From Candidatus Eiseniibacteriota bacterium (lineage in GTDB: Bacteria > Eisenbacteria > RBG-16-71-46 > CAIMUX01), in assembly GCA_029569475.1 (NCBI GenBank), contig JAKQSZ010000017.1, positions 9,069-73,068 of the forward strand: a stretch of DNA of 64,000 nucleotides. The letters run 5' to 3'. Under the pieces are notes generated by a model, which was given only the letters and a program-made list of their open reading frames with translations, was not told where the DNA came from and made no database searches. Made by a program: the position numbers and the translations under genes. Below are positions 53,470 through 62,254 of this stretch, piece by piece. Position 1 is the first letter of the stretch; each line of letters starts with the position of its first letter.

Positions 53470-54516
53470 ATGGTGGCGCTGTCGGCGGCCTGGATCGCGT
53501 GTGCCGTCCTCGCAACGTTTCTGCCGCCGGTACCGGTTCCGCCTTCCGAGGCCGGCGCCAGCCAGAGGAGCGCCTTCGCTGGTCCGCTGAAGTGGGAACA
53601 GCTCAGCGTGCAGGGCTTCGAGGTGGACTCCGGCTTGTCCTGGCAAGTCGTCCAGGAGAGAGCCTCGACCGGCAAGGCGGGAAGCGGAAAGCGCGCCCGT
53701 CTCGTGCAGCAGACCCGGCTGCGCATCGAGCAGGCCGGCGGCGGTGAAACACTGGGGATTCTCCAGCACCTCGACAACACCACCATCGTGGCGCTCTCCC
53801 CCAACGAACCACGGGCCGGCCAGGCGCAACCTGCGCGCCCCGATCCCGGCGATCCCTGGCCGAATCCCTGCGGTCTGGAGGCCGTCCCGACCGAGCACCC
53901 GCTCGACCTCGACCACGATGGCCGGCGCGAGCTGGCGGTGCGGTTCTTCGCCACCGTCGGGCGGCCGGGAGCCTCCGGGTATCTGCTCGTCGCCGCAAAT
54001 CCCGACGGAACGCCTCGCATTGTGCAGATCGAGGATCTGGTCCCCTCGGTGAACTTCCAGGGGGCCGTGATCCGGGCGATCGACTTTTCCGCGCACTCCC
54101 CGGACCCCACCGTGCTGGTCGACTACGTTCCCTTGCACGGCTGCCGGTTCCTCGAGCTGTTCGGGGTGAGTCCGGCGTCGGACTGCCTCGATTGCTGCCG
54201 CTTCCCTGTCCTGCTGCGCCCGGCGGAGCGGGGCATGCTCGCGCCGGTCTACGAGCCGAAACTGCAGCGCCCCTTCCTGGAACAACAGCAGGAGCTCCTT
54301 ACGCTGGCCAGAGCCACCCGGCCGGGGGCTCGCCCTGCCCCGGGGCAGGAGGCGGCAATCTGCCGGGCCGCGGCGTTCTACTACCTGACCGGCCTCGGAA
54401 GCGAGACCCGCGAGACCCTCGAAGGCGACCTGGGCAGCCACGCCGACGGCTACCGGGTTCGGCTGCTCCTCGACAAGCTCGACCGGTACTTCCTCTTCGG
54501 CATAACGCCTCCTTAG
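53470..54516 (+). CDS. Exported protein of unknown function
   Basis: 348 residues from ATG 53470; a ribosome binding site AAGGAGGAG abuts it closely, and GTG 53455 is an alternative. A signal peptide (ALSAAWIACAVLATFLPP) is followed by a beta-rich mature part with no known family. Visible features are a DLDHDGRRELAVRFF segment (FG-GAP/VCBS-like, Asp-rich loop), a paired-Cys stretch DCLDCCRF around residue 240, and a helical C-terminus (LLDKLDRYFLF). Probably periplasmic. No adjacent gene hints at a role. Confidence 0.68.
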   Translation: MVALSAAWIACAVLATFLPPVPVPPSEAGASQRSAFAGPLKWEQLSVQGFEVDSGLSWQVVQERASTGKAGSGKRARLVQQTRLRIEQAGGGETLGILQHLDNTTIVALSPNEPRAGQAQPARPDPGDPWPNPCGLEAVPTEHPLDLDHDGRRELAVRFFATVGRPGASGYLLVAANPDGTPRIVQIEDLVPSVNFQGAVIRAIDFSAHSPDPTVLVDYVPLHGCRFLELFGVSPASDCLDCCRFPVLLRPAERGMLAPVYEPKLQRPFLEQQQELLTLARATRPGARPAPGQEAAICRAAAFYYLTGLGSETRETLEGDLGSHADGYRVRLLLDKLDRYFLFGITPP

Positions 54517-54688
54517 CCCTGGCCGTGGCTGAGCGCCCGCGATCCGGGCCCGGCCGTCGCCCTGGCGCGCCCCAGCGGCGCTCGAGGTGACGCGCCGGGC
54601 AGGTTCAGCGGATGAGGCCGCTCCAAGAGCAAGGCGGCGCAGGGCCGCGGACTTGTCGCCTTGCCATCCCCCAGGCTAAGCTACGGGA

Positions 54689-57600
54689 ATGGAGTTCGCC
54701 GGGACCATCATCCTCCACGGAGCGTGGCGGCCGCCTTCTCGCGAGGCCGACCCGTGCCTGTTCCTTTGGGGAGAAAAGAGCGACGAGACCCAGGCCGCCT
54801 GGCGGACGGCCTCACCGGCCCGCGCCCATCCCCGAGAAAGGGTGCTGACGCACATCGAAGCGCCGCGGGAGGTCCGGGCCCGGTTGCGGCACGTTGCCGA
54901 CGGACTCCTCTACGAGTGCGCCGAGATCGCGCGCGTCGAGCTTCTCTGGCCGGCGCGCAACGGCCTCGCGCTGTTGCCGTCGAGCGCGCGACAGGGCCGG
55001 TCCTGCCGGATGGAACGCTACGCCGCCGACGGCCTGCTGGTGCCGGCCGGGGATCTGCTGCACTTCCTTCTCTCCCTGCCGCCGGAGCCCCCTCCCGGAA
55101 CGGACTACGGCAGCAGTATCCGCTTCTGGAACGAGTGCGCCGCGTTCTGCCTCGGTCTCATCGCGCGGCAGCGGTTCATCCCCAGCCTGATCGAGCGAGG
55201 CCCCGCGGGGCGCCGCGAGCACATCGCGACCTGGCTGCCGGTGCTCAGCGATCCGGAGGATCGGCGCGAGTTGGATCTGCTCGCTCTCGCCATGCCCGGA
55301 CTCTGCGGTTCGCTCGCCCACCACGGCCACTCCCCGACGGTCGCGGGTGGCGGAGGCGCCGCTGCCTCGACGGAACGACAACGCCTGGCGGACCCGTCCC
55401 AGGTTCTCCGCGGCTTCCTCGGAACCGTGCTCGACGCCGCGCTGCGGCAGATTCTCGCGGATGAGGGCTTTCCGACCTTTGACCGGCGCCTGGCCAGCGG
55501 CCGCCGCACGATCCCGGGCATGCCGGGCTTGTGGATGCGCGCGCTCGGCTGGATCGATGGCCGCATGGACGCCGAGCCGCATCTCGTCGAGGAATACGCG
55601 CGGCAGGTGCGCCGCTGGAACGACACCCTCGCGGAACCTCCACCGGGCTCCTTCCGCACGGCGCTGGCGCTTCTAGCGCCGGAGGAGGAAGAGGCGGCCG
55701 ACGGGATGTGGCGCATCGAGATCTTTCTCCAGGACAGGCAGGATCGCTCCGTGCTCGTGCCGGCCGCCTGCGTCTGGGAGAGCCCCAACGGAGCCGTTCA
55801 GTGGGGCAGCCGGATCTTCGAGGACGCGCAGAACAGGCTGCTCGAAGATCTCGCTCGCGCGGCCACTCTGTTCCCGCCTTTGGAACGGGCTCTGGAGGCG
55901 GCGAGGCCGGTGGCCTGCGCCATCTCCCTGGAAGAGGCGCACTCGTTCCTCAGCCAGGCGGGGCCGTTGCTCGATGAAACCGGCTTCGGCGTGATCACAC
56001 CCCAGTGGTGGAACGACGACGCCAGCCGGCCGCGGCTGCAACTATGGCTGGGTCCGGCATCCACGTCCGACGGGTCGCGTCAGTCCGACGGGTCGCGTCA
56101 GTCCGACGGACCGCAACGGTCCGACGGGTCGCAACGGTCCGACGGACCAGAGCAGTTCCCGGGCCAGCTCGATCACGATATCGGGTCGGGGAACCACCAC
56201 GGCGAGCCGGGGGAGGCCCCCCTTTCCCCCGCCTCGCTGCTGCAGTACCGCTGGGAGGTCGCCCTGGGGGAGGAGAGCCTGACCCCGGAGGAGTTCCAGA
56301 GACTGGCGCAACTCAAGCGCCCGCTGGTGCGGCTGCGCGGCCGATGGTTCGAGATCCGGGCGGATCAGCACGCCGCCCTGGAACGGCTCTTCAAGGACAC
56401 GGAGCGCACGCAGACTCTCACGCCCGCCGAGGCCATCCTCTGGAGCATGGGAGGCCTGCTGCAAGGCGATCTGCCCGCGCCCGAGGTGCGCACGAGCGGC
56501 TGGGTCACCGCCTGGCTGGATCGTCTGCAGGGAAGGCTGGCGCCGGCGCCGATCGCGCCGGGGGCGGACTTCCACGGCGTGCTGCGCCCCTATCAGGAGC
56601 GCGGCCTGGGCTGGCTCGAATTCATGCGGCAATGCGGCCTGGGCGCCTGCCTGGCCGACGACATGGGGCTGGGCAAGACCGTGCAGCTGATCGCGCTGCT
56701 TCTGCAGGAACGGCGGTTCGGCGGACCGGCGCCGGGCCCCACGCTGGTGCTCTGCCCGATGTCGGTTGTGGGCAACTGGCAGCGCGAGCTGGCCCGCTTC
56801 GGCCCGGGCTTGCGCGTCCTGGTCCACCATGGGTTCCGGCGACTGCGCGACTCGGATTTCATCGAGGAGGCCGCCGGCAAGGATGTGGTGATCACGACCT
56901 ATGCCCTCGCCCATCGCGACCGCAACCAGCTGGGCCGGATCGCCTGGGAACGCATCGTCCTGGACGAGGCGCAGAACATCAAAAACTCGCAGACTCTGCA
57001 GGCGCGGGCGGTCCGGGGGCTCCCCGCCAAGCACCACGTGGCCCTGACCGGCACGCCGCTGGAGAACCGCCTGACGGAGCTCTGGGCCGTGCTGGACGTG
57101 CTCAACCCCGGCTACCTGGGATCCCGTTCCGAGTTTCGCCGCAGCTTCGCCGTGCCGATCGAACGCTGGCGTGACCAGAAGCGACGCGTCCTGCTGCGGC
57201 AGCTGGTGCAGCCATTCCTGTTGCGCCGGGTCAAGAGCGACCCGCAAGTGATCCAGGATCTCCCCGAGAAGCTGGAGATGCAGGTCTTCTGCAACCTCAC
57301 GCGGGAACAGGCGACGCTCTATCAGGCCGTGGTCAACGAGCTCTTCACCTCGATCGAGGGAAGCCAGGGCATGGCCCGGCGGGGGCTCATCCTGGCTTCG
57401 CTGACGCGGCTCAAGCAGGTGTGCAACCACCCCTCCCATTTCCTGCAGGACGGCGGCCCGCTGGAGCAGCGCTCCGGCAAGGTGGAGCGTCTGGCCGAGA
57501 TGCTGGAGGAAGTCCTGCAGGAGGGCGACCGCGCCCTGGTCTTCACGCAGTTCACCGAGATGGGCCTGCTGTTGCAGCCCCACCTCGCGCAACGGCTGCG

Positions 57601-58012
57601 CACCGAGGTTCTCTTCCTCCACGGAGGAACTCCGCGCGGCCAGCGCGATCAGATGGTGGAGCACTTCCAGGGATTGAAGACGCCCGGCGTGTTCCTCCTC
57701 TCCCTCCGCGCCGGAGGCTCGGGGCTGAATCTGACCGCGGCGAATCACGTCTTCCATTTCGACCGGTGGTGGAATCCCGCCGTCGAGGATCAGGCCACCG
57801 ACCGCGCCTTCCGCATCGGCCAGGACCGGCGGGTGCAGGTGCACAAGTTCGTCTGCGTGGGAACGCTGGAGGAGCGCATCGACCAGATGATCCTGGAGAA
57901 ACGCGAGCTGGCCTCGACCATCGTCGGCGCCGGCGAGCAGTGGCTGACGGAACTGGACACGGCGCGGCTGCGCGAGATGTTGACCCTCTCCGCGGACGCC
58001 GTGTCGGAGTGA
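54689..58012 (+). CDS. SNF2-family helicase with N-terminal extension
   Basis: 1107 residues. N-terminal half (residues 1-560) is the bacterial SNF2-associated region with SLLQYRWEVALGEESLTPEEF and the repeat linker listed separately. The helicase core starts near 620: LRPYQERGLGWLEFM, DDMGLGKT (about 657-664), LVLCPMSVVGNWQREL, LDEAQNIKN (about 757), LTGTPLENRLTELW, FTQFTEMGLLLQPHL, SLRAGGSGLNLTAANHVFHF, and FRIGQDRRVQVHKF. All ATPase motifs are present (DEAQ box). Acts as a DNA translocase on nucleoprotein. The SWIM protein overlaps its stop by 4 nt (GTGA), a pairing common among bacteria. No good ribosome binding site precedes the ATG. Confidence 0.95.
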   Translation: MEFAGTIILHGAWRPPSREADPCLFLWGEKSDETQAAWRTASPARAHPRERVLTHIEAPREVRARLRHVADGLLYECAEIARVELLWPARNGLALLPSSARQGRSCRMERYAADGLLVPAGDLLHFLLSLPPEPPPGTDYGSSIRFWNECAAFCLGLIARQRFIPSLIERGPAGRREHIATWLPVLSDPEDRRELDLLALAMPGLCGSLAHHGHSPTVAGGGGAAASTERQRLADPSQVLRGFLGTVLDAALRQILADEGFPTFDRRLASGRRTIPGMPGLWMRALGWIDGRMDAEPHLVEEYARQVRRWNDTLAEPPPGSFRTALALLAPEEEEAADGMWRIEIFLQDRQDRSVLVPAACVWESPNGAVQWGSRIFEDAQNRLLEDLARAATLFPPLERALEAARPVACAISLEEAHSFLSQAGPLLDETGFGVITPQWWNDDASRPRLQLWLGPASTSDGSRQSDGSRQSDGPQRSDGSQRSDGPEQFPGQLDHDIGSGNHHGEPGEAPLSPASLLQYRWEVALGEESLTPEEFQRLAQLKRPLVRLRGRWFEIRADQHAALERLFKDTERTQTLTPAEAILWSMGGLLQGDLPAPEVRTSGWVTAWLDRLQGRLAPAPIAPGADFHGVLRPYQERGLGWLEFMRQCGLGACLADDMGLGKTVQLIALLLQERRFGGPAPGPTLVLCPMSVVGNWQRELARFGPGLRVLVHHGFRRLRDSDFIEEAAGKDVVITTYALAHRDRNQLGRIAWERIVLDEAQNIKNSQTLQARAVRGLPAKHHVALTGTPLENRLTELWAVLDVLNPGYLGSRSEFRRSFAVPIERWRDQKRRVLLRQLVQPFLLRRVKSDPQVIQDLPEKLEMQVFCNLTREQATLYQAVVNELFTSIEGSQGMARRGLILASLTRLKQVCNHPSHFLQDGGPLEQRSGKVERLAEMLEEVLQEGDRALVFTQFTEMGLLLQPHLAQRLRTEVLFLHGGTPRGQRDQMVEHFQGLKTPGVFLLSLRAGGSGLNLTAANHVFHFDRWWNPAVEDQATDRAFRIGQDRRVQVHKFVCVGTLEERIDQMILEKRELASTIVGAGEQWLTELDTARLREMLTLSADAVSE
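56066..56155 (+). repeat. Five in-frame 18-bp repeats in helicase gene
   Basis: Five contiguous units starting tccgacgg; the first two, tccgacgggtcgcgtcag, are identical. They encode SDGSRQ, SDGSRQ, SDGPQR, SDGSQR, SDGPEQ. A recent slippage expansion is likely, in a linker between the N-terminal part and the helicase core. Confidence 0.9.
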
Positions 58013-59307
58013 CGGACAGGGTGGCCGGCAAATCAAGACCGCGGGGCGGTCCGATCGGTCCCGACAGAACCGGCTCCGGCCTGCGCGCCCGCACCCGGCG
58101 CGGCAGGATCGGCCGGACCTGGTGGTCCCAGCGCTGGATTCTCATCCTCGAGGGGACCGGCCTGGGAGACCGGCTCCATCGCGGCCGTTACCTGGCGCGT
58201 TCGGGCAGCGTGCTGTCTCTCGAGGTCGCTCCTGGCCTGATCCAGGCCGAGGTCGCGGGCAAGGGCGCGCTCAGCCACGAGGTGAGGATCGGGATGGAAC
58301 CGATCCCCCAGGCCTCCTGGGAAGCGCTGGAGCACATTCTCTCCCGTCGCGCGCTCTTTGCCGCGAAACTCCTGGCCGGCGAGATGCCGCAGCCGATCGA
58401 GGACGCGTTTGCCGAGGCGGGGCTCGTCCTCTTGCCTGCTTCGGCGGACGATCTGGAGATCTCGTGCGACTGCGACGATCCCCAACCCCCCTGCCCGCAT
58501 CTTGCGGCGGTCTTCTACCTGCTGGCCGAACGCTTCGACGAGGATCCCTTCCGGATCCTGCTCTTCCGCGGGCGGGATCGCGACGAACTCCTCGACTCGA
58601 TCCGCGGCGGCGGCCGATCCGTGCAAGATCCGCCACGCGACGAACCGGCGGAGGAGAGACGCCGGAAGCTCTCGGGGAACGGCCTGGCAGAGACGCTCCC
58701 CGTGGATCCGCCCGCGACGACCGGCGGTGGAAGGCGGAGCCCGGCGGCGCGAAACCCGGGTGAACGCAACCCGGCGCAATCCAGCGCTGAGACCGGTGCG
58801 GCGGCTTCCCGCGCGAATGGCGCGCGCCCTGAAGCTCCCCCGAGCGAGGCCGCGGAAGCCGGGTCCCAAGGAAGCTTCGTGCATCCCGAAGGGCCGGGCT
58901 CGATCCAACGTCAAGCCGGGCAGAGCGAGGGAGACGGCGGGCTCCAACGCGACGTGCGAGAGGACGACGCGCTTCGGACGCGCCAGGGCCGCCAGCGAGG
59001 CGACCACGAAGACGGCGGCGCCTCCCCCGTCGGGCCGGAGCCGCTATCGTCGCGAAGCGCTACGGAGACGTTGGCCAGTTTCTGGGATCTCCAGGCTGAT
59101 CTGAGCCAGCTCAATCCCCGCATCCAGCCGCCGGTCATTCCCGAGGCGGTGATCCGGCGTCTCGGCGCACCCCCGGGCACCGAACCGGACTCGAGCACCG
59201 AGGCCGCCCTGCGCCGCGCCTACCAGTTGGCCAGCGCCTGGGCGCTGCGGCTGACGTCGCGCGAGCCGCGTCGAGAGGGAGAAGCCGGAGAGAAGCCGGG
59301 ACCATGA
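58009..59307 (+). CDS. SWIM zinc-finger protein, helicase partner
   Basis: 432 residues from GTG 58009, overlapping the helicase stop as GTGA; a GTG at 58021 is also possible. SWIM domain: ISCDCDDPQPPCPHLAAVFY with CxC...CxH zinc ligands, preceded by the usual WSQRWILILEG and RSGSVLSLEVAPGLIQAEV. Residues about 210-355 are a long disordered, Arg/Glu/Gly/Ser-rich stretch. The C-terminal 75 residues (TETLASFWDLQADLSQLNP; AALRRAYQLASAWALR) match the helical tail of these proteins. Most likely a DNA- or protein-binding cofactor of the SNF2 enzyme. Confidence 0.88.
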   Translation: MTDRVAGKSRPRGGPIGPDRTGSGLRARTRRGRIGRTWWSQRWILILEGTGLGDRLHRGRYLARSGSVLSLEVAPGLIQAEVAGKGALSHEVRIGMEPIPQASWEALEHILSRRALFAAKLLAGEMPQPIEDAFAEAGLVLLPASADDLEISCDCDDPQPPCPHLAAVFYLLAERFDEDPFRILLFRGRDRDELLDSIRGGGRSVQDPPRDEPAEERRRKLSGNGLAETLPVDPPATTGGGRRSPAARNPGERNPAQSSAETGAAASRANGARPEAPPSEAAEAGSQGSFVHPEGPGSIQRQAGQSEGDGGLQRDVREDDALRTRQGRQRGDHEDGGASPVGPEPLSSRSATETLASFWDLQADLSQLNPRIQPPVIPEAVIRRLGAPPGTEPDSSTEAALRRAYQLASAWALRLTSREPRREGEAGEKPGP

Positions 59308-59342
59308 CAACCGGAGCCGGCCGGCCAGTCAGCCTGGCCAGC

Positions 59343-59425
59343 GGCGATGATACCCTCCCGCGGTGCTCCGGGCTGTACGCCGGCGGTGATAGCGGAGCCC
59401 TGCGGTGCTCCGGGTTCTTCGCCGA
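59343..59425. repeat. Two ~41-bp direct repeats before beta-helix gene
   Basis: Two imperfect copies sharing cggtgat/cggcgatgat and the exact 13-mer gcggtgctccggg, followed in each by tgtacgcc or ttcttcgcc. They lie in the 233-bp gap after the SWIM gene. Confidence 0.6.
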
Positions 59426-59540
59426 ATTCGGCCTCGAACTCCCGGCGAGCCCGCGATGCTACACTTCCTCCGACAGCGGCCGCCGGCCCGGTAGGTGAAC
59501 CGGTCCGCCTTCCCCAGCCGGAAGCTATGGGAGCCACGTC

Positions 59541-60899
59541 ATGGTCCTTAGCACCTACCGCGCCGCGATGTTCTGGCACAAACTCTGTCACTCGAGATCC
59601 CAGGGAACCTCCAGTGCGGCCATGACCGTGCTGTTCGGCGCGCTCCTGGCTTGGGCCGGCCCGGCCTCGGGACGGCTCTGGAGCGTCGAGCAGGGAGGCA
59701 CGGGCGACTTCCTCCTCATCCAGAGCGCCATTCGCGCGGCCGACTCGGGCGACAGCATCGATGTCGGACCCGGCGTATACGCCGAGCGGGTGAACTTCCT
59801 GGGCAAGAACCTGGCCGTACGCTCGACCCACGGTCCTCTGTTGACCATCATCGACGCTGGAGAAACCGGCTCCGTCGTTACCATGGCCACGACGGAGGGA
59901 AGATCGGCGCTGCTCGAAGGGTTCACCTTGCGCCGCGGCATCGGGACGCCCCTCAACGTGCCGGGCGATGCCGCCGAAGCGGGGGAAGCGAATCCCCGCC
60001 GTCCGGACTTCGGATTGGAGGACCTGGTCGGGGCGTTTGCCCGGGAAGCGGCGCGGGAGGCCGCCGGGATGGACGATCCGTTGGAGCGCGGGCGATGCGG
60101 AGGAGGGATCCTGCTGATCGGAACCAGCCCTGTGCTGCGCAATCTGATCGTGAAAGAGAATCGGGCGGAGTTGGGCGGCGGCCTCTACGGGAGCAACGCG
60201 AGCCCGCTGATCGAGGGGTGCGTCTTCGCGCGCAATGCCGCGGGGGCCGGCGCGGGAGCCATGCAGGAGATCGGCGGCCATGGCACCTGGCGGGCCTGCG
60301 CCTTCCTCAACAACCAGGGCGCATCCGGGGGTGGCCTGACGGTGATGTTCAGCGAGGCCGACCTCGACAACTGCCGTTTCTCGCGCAACAACGCCGGCCG
60401 GGGCGGCGCCCTCTACGCCCATGGCCCCGTCACCAGCGTCACGGTGCATCGCGGCGTCTTCTGGGGCAACGTCGCCGGGGAGGGATCGGTCGTCCGGGTC
60501 GTCGAGGGGAGCGCCGGGCTCGTTTCCTGCTCCATCGCCTACAACGGCTTCGAGGGAGAAGAGGCGGCGATCCTGGACTACAGCGACGGCGCCACGGGCC
60601 ACCTGGAGACGAGCATCCTCTACGAGAACCGGTCCGCTCACGTCCTGCGCTGCCGCGATGCCGAGGTGAGCAGCCGCTGCAACGATCACTGGCCCCCGGG
60701 CGCCCCGTCCCCGGACTGCCCTCCGGGGATCGACGAGTTCCAGCTCGATCCGCTGTTCTGCGATCCGGAGCGAGGCGACCTGCGGCTGCGGGCCGACTCG
60801 CCCGCGTTGCCGGAGAACGCCCCGTTCGGCTGCGGGCTGATCGGGGCGATGGGCGCGGGTTGCGGCTATCCCGCCTGGGACGCGCGTTCCGAGCCCTGA
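59541..60899 (+). CDS. Exported right-handed beta-helix protein
   Basis: 452 residues. Signal-type helix AAMTVLFGALLAWAGPASG ending near residue 44. Then FLLIQSAIRAADSGDSIDVGPGVYAE and NFLGKNLAVRS, the standard opening of DUF1565/pectin-lyase-fold parallel beta-helices, and rungs such as GFTLRRG, GGGILLIGTSPVLRNLIVKEN, GGGLYGSNASPLIEGCVFARN, GGGLTVMFSEADLDNCRFSRN. A Cys-rich C-terminal part (CRDAEVSSRCNDHWPPG) is common in this group. Probably secreted or on the surface; a carbohydrate target is possible, but no catalytic residues are evident. Stop codon lies 1 nt from the stop of the next, convergent gene. Confidence 0.85.
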   Translation: MVLSTYRAAMFWHKLCHSRSQGTSSAAMTVLFGALLAWAGPASGRLWSVEQGGTGDFLLIQSAIRAADSGDSIDVGPGVYAERVNFLGKNLAVRSTHGPLLTIIDAGETGSVVTMATTEGRSALLEGFTLRRGIGTPLNVPGDAAEAGEANPRRPDFGLEDLVGAFAREAAREAAGMDDPLERGRCGGGILLIGTSPVLRNLIVKENRAELGGGLYGSNASPLIEGCVFARNAAGAGAGAMQEIGGHGTWRACAFLNNQGASGGGLTVMFSEADLDNCRFSRNNAGRGGALYAHGPVTSVTVHRGVFWGNVAGEGSVVRVVEGSAGLVSCSIAYNGFEGEEAAILDYSDGATGHLETSILYENRSAHVLRCRDAEVSSRCNDHWPPGAPSPDCPPGIDEFQLDPLFCDPERGDLRLRADSPALPENAPFGCGLIGAMGAGCGYPAWDARSEP

Positions 60900-60900
60900 G

Positions 60901-61998
60901 CTATCCCTCGTCGTTCATGCCGCAACCGCGGCACCAGCGTCCCTCGAAGAATCCCAGCGAGTCGCGCAGCACACCCCAGCGTCCCCGGAGCTGACCCAGT
61001 TCCTCCCTGTTGCGGCCGAGCCAGACGCCACGGAACCAACCGTACTCCCCGTGCGCCGCGCCCATCTCGGACTCGCGCACGTCCCAGGAGCCGCGCAGCA
61101 GACCGCGAATGGCGCCGTTCTGGCCGATGTACTTTCCGAAGAAGACCTTCTCGCCGTCGCGGTTGGTGCCATAGTGGCCGCGCACGAATCCGTTGGCACC
61201 GCCGCGTTCGGAGACCCAGACGCCCCGGAAGTCCCCGAGGGAGTCGCCCTCGGCGATCGGGCTCCAGCGCCCGCGGAGGAATCCGGCGCGCTCGCCGCCC
61301 GGCTCGGTCCGATAGGCGATCAGATGGACTTTGTTGCCGGCCTCGTCGACGGTGACCAGGCTATCCAGGCGTACCAGGTCGCCGAGGGAGAAGACGGCGC
61401 GGTAAAGACCGAGGTCAATCGTCAGTGAGTCGTTCTCGAAACCCTGCGCACGGTGGTAGAGCGCCACGCGGAGGCCATCGAACCCGTCGGCGGTGTGGCT
61501 GACCCACGCGAGTTCGCGGTTGTTCTCTCTCGGCCGCACGATGTGGTCAGACGGCCGTTCAAAAGACACGGTCGATCGCAGGACCAACGTTCCGCGCGAC
61601 AGGCGGAGCGAGCCGCTCCAGTCGTACTGGTCGCCGTCTCGCTCCCGCGCCGACCCTTCCCTGGTCGGGCGCTCCAGCTTCCCCCACAGCAGCGTCAGGG
61701 CGAAGATCCGCCCGTGCGGCTCCCTCCCGGCCTCGATCTCCGTGACCATCGGATCGTCGAAGGCGGGATCGTCCTCGACGACCTCCGCCGCCGCGCTCTC
61801 CTCAAGCATCGCATCCCCGAAGGCGGGCTCCTCGTCGCTGTACGCGAGTCCGCCGGTAGGATCGCTGAGGTTGGGCCGCTCCCCGATCGGCGGCGGATCG
61901 GGATTGGTGCTCCGGTCTTCGTCGCCGCAGCCGGCAGCCAGCGTCAGGGTGAAGGAGAAGACGAGAATGGCGAGGTAGGAACTCCAGTGGTGACGCAT
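60901..61998 (-). CDS. Lipoprotein with repeated Arg-Gly-x-Trp hairpins
   Basis: 365 residues from ATG 61998, AGGGG upstream. Lipoprotein signal peptide: YLAILVFSFTLTLAAGCGDED, lipobox LAAGC with acylated Cys; the residue after Cys is Gly, then Asp, which can favour retention in the inner membrane by the E. coli rule. The N-terminal mature part is acidic and Pro-rich. The C-terminal half has six or more short units such as FLRGRWSP, DFRGVWVS, FVRGHYGT, LLRGSWDV, WFRGVWLG, QLRGRWGV, FFEGRWCR, forming a probable beta-meander. I know no named family. Possibly outer-membrane or periplasmic scaffold. Confidence 0.8.
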   Translation of the reverse strand: MRHHWSSYLAILVFSFTLTLAAGCGDEDRSTNPDPPPIGERPNLSDPTGGLAYSDEEPAFGDAMLEESAAAEVVEDDPAFDDPMVTEIEAGREPHGRIFALTLLWGKLERPTREGSARERDGDQYDWSGSLRLSRGTLVLRSTVSFERPSDHIVRPRENNRELAWVSHTADGFDGLRVALYHRAQGFENDSLTIDLGLYRAVFSLGDLVRLDSLVTVDEAGNKVHLIAYRTEPGGERAGFLRGRWSPIAEGDSLGDFRGVWVSERGGANGFVRGHYGTNRDGEKVFFGKYIGQNGAIRGLLRGSWDVRESEMGAAHGEYGWFRGVWLGRNREELGQLRGRWGVLRDSLGFFEGRWCRGCGMNDEG

Positions 61999-62254
61999 GT
62001 TCGGACCCCTTTCATCTGCTGACCGTATCCCGCGGGACCGGTGCAGGATCCTGCCGGGAGGAAGCTGGCGTGCCGCCGCAGGCGACGTGCCGGAAGAGAC
62101 GTATCGCATTGACTCAACCATCGTGCCAGCCCGAATGTGCCCGGAAGTCCTTTATCCCCAACATCGACAAGCTCGGCCACACTCTCCATCCCGCCGAGTG
62201 TACGATATGGTACAGACGAAGGGTGGCCGGTGAACATGCCCCGGTCTCGTCCGG

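Noticed and set aside
56042..58036. A 664-codon minus-strand open frame opposite the helicase
   Set aside because: The helicase motifs on the plus strand are complete; the antisense frame has no motif and no ribosome binding site that I could see.
62105..62120. TTGACTCAA palindrome as a -35 box or operator upstream of the phospholipase D-like gene
   Set aside because: No matching -10 at a fitting distance on either strand, and the motif is too short to stand alone.
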